64,000 bases of DNA, from positions 682,001 to 746,000 of the forward strand of contig NZ_CP081848.1 of the NCBI RefSeq assembly GCF_018982885.2, in the 5' to 3' direction. Under the pieces are notes generated by a model. It ran no database searches and had not been told where the DNA came from. It saw nothing but the letters and a program-made list of their open reading frames with translations. Source of the stretch: Polymorphobacter megasporae. GTDB lineage: Bacteria > Pseudomonadota > Alphaproteobacteria > Sphingomonadales > Sphingomonadaceae. The position numbers and the translations under genes are program-made. Positions within the stretch are counted from its first letter, which is position 1; each line of letters opens with the position of its first letter. This document shows, in pieces, positions 18,713 to 26,121 of the stretch.

Positions 18713-19849
18713 ATGGATCTGGGCATCACCGCGGACGCGCTGCCGAGCGATTGGCAGGCCGCCCGCCTCCTTGGTCGTATTGCGACCGCTGTCGGCCCGG
18801 TACCGATTCTTATCGCCGATGGGATCGTCTACGACATGACCGCCGCCGCTCCGACCGTGTCGATGCTGGTCGAGCAGCGCGTGTTGGACGAAACGCTCGG
18901 GACGAAGCTCGGAACCTTCGAGGCGCTGCACACAAGCCTCGACCTGCTCAGTCCGATCGACCTGCACTGCGTCAAGGCTGCCGGGGTGACCTTCGCCGTC
19001 TCCGCGCTCGAACGCGTGATCGAGGAAAGCGCACGCGGCGATCCGGGCGCGGCGGCAGCGGTCCGGTCGCGGCTCGAAGGTATCATCGGCGTCAGTCTCC
19101 AGCAGGTCGTCCCCGGATCGCCCGAGGCGGCGACGCTCAAGGACCGGCTGATCGCCGACGGCATGTGGTCGCAATATCTCGAAGTCGCGATCGGCCCCGA
19201 CGCCGAAGTCTTCACCAAGGCGCAGATCCTGTCGACGGTCGGCTGGGGCGCCGAGATCGGCATCCGATCGGACTCGACGTGGAATAACCCCGAACCCGAA
19301 ATCGTCATGATCGCCGATTCGAACGGCCATGCCATCGGCGCGACGCTCGGCAACGACGTCAACCTGCGCGACTTCGAGGGTCGTTCGGCGCTGCTGCTCG
19401 GCAAGGCGAAGGACAATAATGCATCGTGTTCGATCGGGCCGTTCATCCGCCTGTTTGATGACGCTTTCTCGCTCGACGACGTCCGCCGTGCCGAGGTCAA
19501 TCTGCTGATCGAGGGAACCGACGGCTACACTCTGACCGCCACCAGCAGCATGAGCCAGATCAGCCGCGACCCGACGAACTTGCTCAAGCAGACGATGAGC
19601 GAGCATCAATATCCCGACGGCTTCGCGCTGTTCCTCGGCACGATGTTCGCGCCGACCAAGGACCGCGACGAGCCAGGGCGCGGCTTCACGCATAAGGTCG
19701 GCGACCGCGTCTCGATCTCGACGCCGACGCTCGGTCGCCTCGTCAACCGCGTGACGACATCGAATCTCGCGCCGCCGTGGACGTTTGGCATCAGCCAGCT
19801 GCTTCAGAACCTCGCCGGGCGCGGCCTCCTGTCGGGATCGGGGCATTGA
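18713..19849 (+). CDS. xylX: 2-keto-3-deoxy-D-xylonate dehydratase (FAH family)
   Basis: Fourth step of the oxidative (Weimberg) xylose pathway: dehydrates 2-keto-3-deoxy-xylonate to 2-oxoglutarate semialdehyde. The 378-aa protein belongs to the fumarylacetoacetate hydrolase superfamily and closely resembles, as far as I recall it, Caulobacter XylX. Shared blocks are LKAAGVTFAVSALERVIEE, SQYLEVAIGPDAE, NNPEPE, GNDVNLRDFEGRSALLL and KDNNASCSIGPF. The acidic metal ligands lie in NPEPE and NDVNLRD. I chose the ATG at 18713, after TTGGGGA, because the protein then starts as in the family; upstream in-frame sequence would run through the operator. It overlaps xylB as TTGA. Confidence 0.9.
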   Translation: MDLGITADALPSDWQAARLLGRIATAVGPVPILIADGIVYDMTAAAPTVSMLVEQRVLDETLGTKLGTFEALHTSLDLLSPIDLHCVKAAGVTFAVSALERVIEESARGDPGAAAAVRSRLEGIIGVSLQQVVPGSPEAATLKDRLIADGMWSQYLEVAIGPDAEVFTKAQILSTVGWGAEIGIRSDSTWNNPEPEIVMIADSNGHAIGATLGNDVNLRDFEGRSALLLGKAKDNNASCSIGPFIRLFDDAFSLDDVRRAEVNLLIEGTDGYTLTATSSMSQISRDPTNLLKQTMSEHQYPDGFALFLGTMFAPTKDRDEPGRGFTHKVGDRVSISTPTLGRLVNRVTTSNLAPPWTFGISQLLQNLAGRGLLSGSGH

Positions 19850-20655
19850 GCACCGCCGCCTCAGAGACGCATGATTTGTCGCCAGCGCCTGCGGCTGGTC
19901 GCGCACGCTACCCGAGCCTTGCCGGGAAGCGCGTCGTCATTACCGGCGGCGGCAGCGGAATCGGCGAGGGACTGGTCGAGGCCTTCGTCGAACAGGGGGC
20001 CCGCGTCGCTTTCGTCGATATCGTCGACGGCCCGAGCCACGCGCTCGTCGAACGGCTGAGCGGCGACGCGGCGCATGTCCCGCTCTACCTGCGCTGCGAC
20101 GTTACCGATATTGCCAGTCTCAAGACGACCTTGTCGGCGATCGAGGAGCAGCTCGGCGGGATCGACGTGCTGATCAACAACGCCGCGAGCGACGACCGAC
20201 ATTCGATCGCCGAGGTCACGCCCGACTATTGGGACGAGCGGATGGCAGTCAACCTCCGCCACCAGTTCTTCGCCGCGCAGGCAGTCGTCCCGGCGATGAA
20301 GCGCGCGGGCGGCGGGGTCATCCTCAACTTCGGGTCGATCAGCTGGCATCTCGCGCTCGCCGACCTCGTGCTCTACCAAACCGCGAAGGCGGCGGTCGAA
20401 GGGCTGACGCGCAGCCTCGCGCGCGACCTCGGGCGCTTCGATATCCGCGTCAACACGATCGTCCCGGGCAACGTCAAGACGCCGCGCCAGATGAAATGGT
20501 ACACGCCGGAGGGCGAAGCCGAGATCGTCGCCGCGCAGTGTCTCGACGCACGGATCATGCCGGTCGACGTCGCCGCGCTGGTGCTCTTTCTAGCCTCCGA
20601 CGATGCGCGCATGTGCACGAGCCACGATTATTTCGTCGACGCCGGCTGGCGCTGA
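19846..20655 (+). CDS. xylB: D-xylose 1-dehydrogenase (short-chain dehydrogenase)
   Basis: Oxidises D-xylose to xylono-lactone with NAD, the first step of the pathway. It is a classical SDR of 269 aa. The cofactor loop TGGGSGIG, the NNA segment, the catalytic Ser in NFGSISWHLALADL and the Tyr/Lys pair in LYQTAKAA are visible. The substrate-side block KWYTPEGEAEIVAAQCL and the C-terminal VDAGWR match the Caulobacter xylose dehydrogenase as I remember it. The TTG start overlaps the xylX stop, and the stop overlaps the xylC start (TGATG), so the three genes are coupled. Confidence 0.9.
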   Translation: MSTAASETHDLSPAPAAGRARYPSLAGKRVVITGGGSGIGEGLVEAFVEQGARVAFVDIVDGPSHALVERLSGDAAHVPLYLRCDVTDIASLKTTLSAIEEQLGGIDVLINNAASDDRHSIAEVTPDYWDERMAVNLRHQFFAAQAVVPAMKRAGGGVILNFGSISWHLALADLVLYQTAKAAVEGLTRSLARDLGRFDIRVNTIVPGNVKTPRQMKWYTPEGEAEIVAAQCLDARIMPVDVAALVLFLASDDARMCTSHDYFVDAGWR

Positions 20656-21539
20656 TGCCGTCGGGCCGCCCTGAACTGGCGTGCCGTGTCGGGGCGATGC
20701 TCGGCGAGGGCCCGGTCTGGGTAGAGCGCGAACAGGCTTTGTGGTTCGTTGATATCAAGGGTCACCAGGTCCACCGCTTCGATCCCGCCGACACCGCGCT
20801 TACCAGCTGGAGTGTCGCGGCGCAGCCGGGCTGGATCCTGCCGATCAGCGGCGGCGGCTTCGCGGTCGGCATGCAATGCGGCATCGAGCGCTTCGACCCC
20901 GCCGACGGCAGCTTCGCGCCGATCGTCGTCCCCGAAGCGCACCTCCCAGGCAATCGCCTCAACGACGCCACCACCGACGCGCACGGCCGCATCTGGTTTG
21001 GCTCGATGGACGATGCCGAAGCGGCGCTGAGCGGCGCGCTCTACACGCTCGACGCGCGCGGCGTCGTCCATAGTGGACTACCCGAAGTCGCGATCACCAA
21101 CGGCCCGGCGTTCTCGCCCGACGGTCGCGTGCTGTATCACACCGACACGCTCGGCCGGACGATCCATGCGGTCGAGGTCAACGACGACCACAGCCTCGGC
21201 GCGGCTAAGACCTTCGTCGAGATCGAAGACGGGGCGGGCTATCCCGATGGCCCGGTCGTCGACAGCGCGGGAAACGTCTGGACCGGACTGTTCGGCGGAT
21301 GGGCGGCACGCTGCTACGCGCCCGATGGCAGCCTGATCGAGACCGTGCGCCTGCCGACCGCGAATATCACCAAGATCGCGTTCGGTGGTGCCGACCTGAA
21401 AACCGCTTACGTCACGACCGCGCGCAAGGGCCTCGACGCTACGGCGCTCGCAACGCAGCCCGAAGCCGGCGACCTGTTCGCCTTCACAGTCGACGTGGCG
21501 GGGCTTCCGGCGACCGAAGCGATCGTCGCGCTGCACTGA
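20655..21539 (+). CDS. xylC: xylono-lactonase, SMP-30/gluconolactonase family
   Basis: Hydrolyses xylono-lactone to xylonate, the second step of the pathway. The 294-aa six-bladed propeller of the SMP-30 family shows LGEGPVW (metal Glu), NRLNDATTDAHGRIWFGSMD (metal Asn/Asp and the family signature) and AITNGPAFSPDG (metal Asn). SMP-30 members also act on gluconolactone and other sugar lactones, so substrate identity rests on the operon. It follows xylB with a one-base overlap and is followed after 35 bases by the sugar porter gene. Confidence 0.85.
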   Translation: MPSGRPELACRVGAMLGEGPVWVEREQALWFVDIKGHQVHRFDPADTALTSWSVAAQPGWILPISGGGFAVGMQCGIERFDPADGSFAPIVVPEAHLPGNRLNDATTDAHGRIWFGSMDDAEAALSGALYTLDARGVVHSGLPEVAITNGPAFSPDGRVLYHTDTLGRTIHAVEVNDDHSLGAAKTFVEIEDGAGYPDGPVVDSAGNVWTGLFGGWAARCYAPDGSLIETVRLPTANITKIAFGGADLKTAYVTTARKGLDATALATQPEAGDLFAFTVDVAGLPATEAIVALH

Positions 21540-21574
21540 CATCGATCATAAATATAAAAACCTGAGGGGGTATC

Positions 21575-22984
21575 GTGGCAACCAAGACAATCGACCAAGT
21601 AAACGTCGCCTTTATCGCGCTGATCGTGGCGGTCGCGACGATCGGCGGATTCATGTTCGGCTACGATAGCGGCGTCATCAACGGCACGCAGGCCGGGCTG
21701 GAAAAAGCGTTCAACCTGTCGACGCTCGGCACCGGCTTCAACGTCGGCGCGATCCTGCTCGGCTGCGCCGCCGGCGCGTTCATCGCCGGGCGGCTCGCCG
21801 ACCGGATCGGCCGCCGCACGGTGATGAAGATCGCGGCATTCCTGTTCATCATCAGCGCCTTGTGCGCCGGTGCCGCGACGTCGTCGCTGATGTTCATCCT
21901 CGCGCGCATCGTCGGCGGCCTCGGCGTCGGCGCGGCGAGCATCCTCGCGCCGGTCTACATCAGCGAGGTCGTGCCCGCAGCGGCGCGCGGCCGCCTGTCG
22001 AGCGTCCAACAGATCATGATCATCACCGGGCTCACCGGAGCGTTCGTCGCCAACTACGTCCTCGCGCATTCGGCGGGCGGGTCGCTCGGCACCTTGTGGT
22101 TCGACCAGCCGGCATGGCGCTGGATGTTCTGGCTCCAGGTCATCCCCGCGACGATCTACTTCGTCACGCTCCTGCTCATCCCCGAAAGCCCGCGCTACCT
22201 CGTCCTCAAGGGCCGCGACGCCGAAGCCGAAGTCGTGCTGGCACGGCTGTTAGGCCCGGAGGAAGCGCCGCACAAGGTCGCCGCAATCCGGTCGAGCCTC
22301 GCCACCGACCATCATCGGCCGTCGTTTTCGGACCTGCTCGACAAGACCACCGGCAAGATCCGGCCGATTGTCTGGGCCGGGATCGGGCTCGCGGTGTTCC
22401 AGCAGCTCGTCGGCATCAACATCGTCTTCTATTACGGCTCGGTGCTGTGGCAGTCGGTCGGCTTCAGCGAGAACGACGCGCTCAAGATCAATATTCTGTC
22501 GGGCAGCCTGTCGATCATCGCTTGTCTGTTCGCGATCCTCGTCATCGACAAGATCGGCCGCAAGCCGCTGCTGCTCGTCGGGTCGGCGGGCATGACGGTG
22601 GCGTTGACGATCCTAGCGGTGTGCTTCTCGACCGCGATCACGACCGGGGGGGCGCTCAAGATGAGCGACCAGACCGGGCTCATCGCGCTGGTTGCAGCGA
22701 ACGCCTACGTCGTCTTCTTCAACCTGTCGTGGGGCCCCGTGATGTGGGTCATGCTCGGCGAGATGTTCCCCAACCAGATGCGCGGGTCGGCGCTAGCGGT
22801 ATCGGGGCTCGCCCAATGGATGACGAACCTCGCGATCTCGGTCAGCTTCCCGTCGCTCGCGGCGGGGGTCGGCCTGCCGCTGACCTACGGCTTCTACGCG
22901 GCGAGCGCGCTCATCTCGTTCTTCTTCGTTCGCGCGCTGATCAAGGAGACGCGCGGTCGTGAGCTCGAGGACATGGTGGGCTGA
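21575..22984 (+). CDS. sugar porter family MFS transporter, probable xylose/proton symporter
   Basis: A 469-aa inner-membrane carrier of the sugar-porter (GLUT/XylE) family with 12 predicted helices. Signature motifs are GYDSGVINGTQ in helix 1, GRLADRIGRR between helices 2 and 3, PESPRYL after helix 6, and QQLVGINIVFYY in helix 7, which forms the sugar site. GTG start after CTGAGGGGG. As the fourth gene of the xylXBC operon it is most likely the xylose importer, although glucose or arabinose cannot be excluded. A strong hairpin follows its stop. Confidence 0.87.
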   Translation: MATKTIDQVNVAFIALIVAVATIGGFMFGYDSGVINGTQAGLEKAFNLSTLGTGFNVGAILLGCAAGAFIAGRLADRIGRRTVMKIAAFLFIISALCAGAATSSLMFILARIVGGLGVGAASILAPVYISEVVPAAARGRLSSVQQIMIITGLTGAFVANYVLAHSAGGSLGTLWFDQPAWRWMFWLQVIPATIYFVTLLLIPESPRYLVLKGRDAEAEVVLARLLGPEEAPHKVAAIRSSLATDHHRPSFSDLLDKTTGKIRPIVWAGIGLAVFQQLVGINIVFYYGSVLWQSVGFSENDALKINILSGSLSIIACLFAILVIDKIGRKPLLLVGSAGMTVALTILAVCFSTAITTGGALKMSDQTGLIALVAANAYVVFFNLSWGPVMWVMLGEMFPNQMRGSALAVSGLAQWMTNLAISVSFPSLAAGVGLPLTYGFYAASALISFFFVRALIKETRGRELEDMVG

Positions 22985-22991
22985 GCGATTA

Positions 22992-23016
22992 CGGGCCGAG
23001 GCGACGCCTCGGCCCG
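22992..23016. terminator. bidirectional terminator between the sugar porter gene and xylD
   Basis: A perfect 12-bp inverted repeat (CGGGCCGAGGCG / CGCCTCGGCCCG) around a single central base, between two convergent genes. The symmetry fits a shared terminator for xylXBC-porter and xylR-xylD. There is no long T-run on either side. Confidence 0.65.
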
Positions 23017-23022
23017 GTTGCG

Positions 23023-24801
23023 TCAGTGATTGTGGCGCGGGGTCGTCTTGGCGACCCGGCGGTATTTAACCGCCATCTCGAGGACAGCGCCGGTCGATAG
23101 CTGGCCGGTCTTTTCCCGATACAGCTCCTCCCACGGCGTGTGGCTCGCGGAAATCGGCGGCGGGGTTTCGGCGCGTCGTCGCGCGATCTCGGCGTCGTCG
23201 ACCAGGGCATTGCACTCACCGGTGTTGGTATCGATGCGGATCGTGTCGCCGGTCGCGAGCCAGGCGAGGCCGCCGCCGACCGCACTTTCGGGCGAGGCAT
23301 TGAGGATAGACGGGCTGTCCGACGTCCCCGACTGACGCCCGTCGCCGAGCGTCGGCAGCCAGGCAATTCCACGGCGGAGCAGCGCGTCGGGCGGCTGCAT
23401 GTTGACGACTTCAGCCGACCCCGGCCAGCCGATCGGGCCGGCGCCGCGGATCACGAGGATGCAATTCTCGTCGATGTCCAGGGCCGGGTCGTTTATCCGG
23501 TGGTGGTAATCGTCGGACCCTTCGAAGACGATCGCGCGCGCCTCGAACACGCCTTCGGCACCCGGGCGGTTGAGGTAACGGGTGCGGAATTCCTCTGAGA
23601 TCACGCTGAGGATCGCGAAGTCGAACAGATTGCCCGACAGCGCGAGGAAGCCCGCGCGCTCCTTGAGCGGTTCGTCGAAGGCGCGAATGACCTCGCGGTC
23701 ATGGCTGTCGCGTCCGGCGATGTTGTCGCCGAGGCTGTTGCCGGTGACCGTCAGGCAGTCGGTGTCGAGGTGCCCGGCCGCGGCGAGTTCGCACAATATG
23801 GCGGGCACTCCGCCAGCGCGGTGAAAACGCTCGCCGAGGAAGCGGCCCGCGGGCTGGACGTCGGCGAGCAGCGGCAGGTCGTAGCCGAACGTCGTCCAGT
23901 CGTCCGGGGTCAGCTCGACGCCGGCGTGCCGCGCCATCGCCATAACATGCGGCTGGGCGTTCGAAGAGCCGCCGATCGCCGTGACGAGGCGGATCGCATT
24001 GAGGAAGCTCGCCCGAGTGAGAATCTTCGAGGGGCGCAGGTCGGCGTATGCCATCTCGACGATGCGGACGCCGGTCGCATACGCCATCTGTGCGCGCTCG
24101 CGGTAGGCGGCGGGGATGGCGGCGCATCCGGGCAGCGACAGGCCGAGCACCTCGGCGACGGCATTCATCGTCGACGCGGTCCCCATCGTGTTGCAGTGCC
24201 CGACCGAAGGCGCGCTGTCGCTCGCCAGGTCAATGAACTCGGTTTCGCTGATCTCGCCTGCCGCGAGCTTGCGCCGCGCGCGCCAGATGACCGTACCCGA
24301 TCCGACCAGTTCGCCGTCGTGCCAGCCATCGAGCATCGGGCCGCCCGACAGAACGATAGCGGGGATATCGACGGTCGATGCCGCCATGATCCCCGACGGC
24401 GTGGTCTTGTCGCAGCCGGTCGTCAGGACAACGGCGTCGATCGGGTAGCCGTAAAGGATTTCGACGAGCGCAAGATAGGCGAGGTTGCGATCGAGCGCGG
24501 CGGTCGGGCGGCGGCAGTTCTCGAAGATCGGATGCGTCGGGAATTCCATCGGAATGCCGCCGGCGTCGCGGATGCCGTCGCGGGTGCGCTTCGCCAGTTC
24601 GAGATGGACCCGGTTGCACGGCGACAAGTCGCTGCCGCTTTGCGCGATGCCGATGATCGGACGGCCCGAGCGCAGTTCGGGGGCGGTGATCCCGTAATTC
24701 ATGAAGCGCTCAAGATAGAGCGCCGCCATGTCGGAGCGGCCCGGCGCATCGAACCAGTCGCGCGAGCGAAACCGCCGCACCGGCTCCTTGTCCGGCGTCA
24801 T
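23023..24801 (-). CDS. xylD: D-xylonate dehydratase (IlvD/Edd family)
   Basis: Third pathway step: dehydrates D-xylonate to 2-keto-3-deoxy-xylonate. The 592-aa protein belongs to the iron-sulfur IlvD/Edd family, in the pentonate dehydratase branch with Caulobacter XylD. The three cluster cysteines are at residues 62 (SPCNRVH), 130 (TTGCDKTTP) and 203 (GHCNTMGTAS), and TVTGNSLGDN marks the later active-site loop. L-arabinonate is a possible second substrate in this family. Its ATG overlaps the xylR stop as ATGA, so regulator and enzyme are cotranscribed on the minus strand, convergent with the xylXBC operon. Confidence 0.9.
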   Translation of the reverse strand: MTPDKEPVRRFRSRDWFDAPGRSDMAALYLERFMNYGITAPELRSGRPIIGIAQSGSDLSPCNRVHLELAKRTRDGIRDAGGIPMEFPTHPIFENCRRPTAALDRNLAYLALVEILYGYPIDAVVLTTGCDKTTPSGIMAASTVDIPAIVLSGGPMLDGWHDGELVGSGTVIWRARRKLAAGEISETEFIDLASDSAPSVGHCNTMGTASTMNAVAEVLGLSLPGCAAIPAAYRERAQMAYATGVRIVEMAYADLRPSKILTRASFLNAIRLVTAIGGSSNAQPHVMAMARHAGVELTPDDWTTFGYDLPLLADVQPAGRFLGERFHRAGGVPAILCELAAAGHLDTDCLTVTGNSLGDNIAGRDSHDREVIRAFDEPLKERAGFLALSGNLFDFAILSVISEEFRTRYLNRPGAEGVFEARAIVFEGSDDYHHRINDPALDIDENCILVIRGAGPIGWPGSAEVVNMQPPDALLRRGIAWLPTLGDGRQSGTSDSPSILNASPESAVGGGLAWLATGDTIRIDTNTGECNALVDDAEIARRRAETPPPISASHTPWEELYREKTGQLSTGAVLEMAVKYRRVAKTTPRHNH

Positions 24802-25874
24802 GGGCGCGACACCATGATCGACGGGCGGCGGCGCGGCGCAGCGTCGGACTGGCGACGGATAAGCTTGAAGTCGAGTTGCAAGTGTTGCGGCTCCATCGGT
24901 TCGCCCGCGCGATACGCCCTGATTTCCTTGACGAGCAGTTCGACCGCGGCGAGCGACATGTCGGCGATCGGCTGGCGAATGGTCGTCAATTCGGGCCAGA
25001 TCGTCGTCGCCAGCGCGGTGTCATCGAAGCCGCAGACGGTGAGGTCGCTCGGCACGTCGATGCCGTGGCGGTGCGCCACCGCGACGGTCGCCGCCGCCAT
25101 GTCGTCGTTGCTCGCGAAGATCGCCGAGGGCGGGCCGTCGACGCCGATCAATTCTTCGGCGGCGTCGAGGCCCGAGCGATAGGTGAACAGCCCGTACTTG
25201 ATCAGCGCGTCGGGAACGTCGAGCCCGGCGGCCGCCATGGCGTCGCGGAAGCCGGCGAGCCGCAACAGGCTCGACGGGTGCTCGCGATCGCCGACGATGA
25301 AGCCGATCCGCTGGTGGCCGAGCGAGATGATGTGCGCGGTCATCTCGTATGCTGCGCGATGGTCGTCGATGCTGAACGCCGAAAAGCCTGGCGCGGGGTG
25401 GCCGCTCGCGACCGTCACGCCGATTGCGTCGGCCGCGCGCAGGACCGACAGGACCTGCTCGGTGTCGCAGAGCGGCGGTGGCAGGACGAGGCCGTCGACG
25501 CCGCCTGCGAGCAGGTGGCGCGCGGCGGCCTCGGCCTGATCGCCGGTATCGCATTTCTCGATCACCAGCTGGATGTTGGCGCGGCTGGCATAGTCGAGCG
25601 TGCCGACAAGGAATTCGCTGAGATAGGCCGCGCTCGGGTTGCTGTAGAGCATGCCTATCTTGATCGGCTGCGCCCCGGCGAGGCTCTGCGCGGCGGGATT
25701 CGGCGAGTAATTCAGGTCGGCGATCGCGGCGTTGACCGTATCGCGGGTTGTTTGGCGAACGTTTGCCTCGCCGTTGATGACACGCGAAACCGTCATCGGC
25801 GAAACGCCGGCCTTGAGCGCGACATCGCTGATCGTTGTCGAACGGCGCTGCGGACGTCCCGGTGGTTTTGCCAA
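24798..25874 (-). CDS. xylR: LacI-family transcriptional regulator, probable XylR
   Basis: A 358-aa LacI/GalR repressor. An N-terminal helix-turn-helix (TTISDVALKAGVSPMTVSRVING, about residues 13-35) precedes a periplasmic-binding-protein-like sugar domain (from about residue 65, IKIGMLYSNPSAAYLSEF). I prefer the TTG at 25874 because GGGGGAGCAGGA precedes it and the protein then starts at the normal family position; in-frame sequence upstream has no family character. It is the first gene of xylR-xylD. Three LacI-like palindromes before xylX, bglX and the TonB receptor are its likely targets, with xylose or a xylose-derived compound as inducer. That assignment is inference. Confidence 0.82.
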   Translation of the reverse strand: MAKPPGRPQRRSTTISDVALKAGVSPMTVSRVINGEANVRQTTRDTVNAAIADLNYSPNPAAQSLAGAQPIKIGMLYSNPSAAYLSEFLVGTLDYASRANIQLVIEKCDTGDQAEAAARHLLAGGVDGLVLPPPLCDTEQVLSVLRAADAIGVTVASGHPAPGFSAFSIDDHRAAYEMTAHIISLGHQRIGFIVGDREHPSSLLRLAGFRDAMAAAGLDVPDALIKYGLFTYRSGLDAAEELIGVDGPPSAIFASNDDMAAATVAVAHRHGIDVPSDLTVCGFDDTALATTIWPELTTIRQPIADMSLAAVELLVKEIRAYRAGEPMEPQHLQLDFKLIRRQSDAAPRRRPSIMVSRP

Positions 25875-25989
25875 AGATCCTGCTCCCCCGATGTCGGTAC
25901 GATGTTGCCTTGAGGTACGCAACGCACCCCTCGAAGGCCTCGCACCATCCACCTTTATGTTCGGCGTGCCAGCAGTCGTCGCGCGACGT

Positions 25990-26003
25990 CGATCGTACGA
26001 TCG
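25990..26003. promoter_or_regulatory. 14-bp perfect palindrome upstream of xylR
   Basis: CGATCGTACGATCG is a perfect dyad 115 bases before the xylR start codon. It does not resemble the three AGCGCT-centred operators. CGATCG is common in this GC-rich genome, so chance is possible. Confidence 0.3.
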
Positions 26004-26026
26004 GATGCTGGTCAGGCCGGTCGACA

Positions 26027-26066
26027 TTGACATGGTTTCGGCGATTGAAGCATGTTAGCGCTATCA
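26027..26066 (+). promoter_or_regulatory. bglX promoter with LacI-type operator
   Basis: A perfect TTGACA (26027-26032), a weak -10 (CATGTT, 26051-26056, 18-base spacing) and the operator TGTTAGCGCTATCA (26053-26066). Operator and -35 are placed as before xylX, one base wider. The transcript would have a leader of roughly 60 bases before the bglX ATG. The site also lies upstream of xylR and could act in its autoregulation. Confidence 0.7.
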
Positions 26067-26121
26067 AGAAAGGGTTGCGCTTCACGGGTCAAGCCCGGCG
26101 ACGACCCGCGAGGGAGGATAT

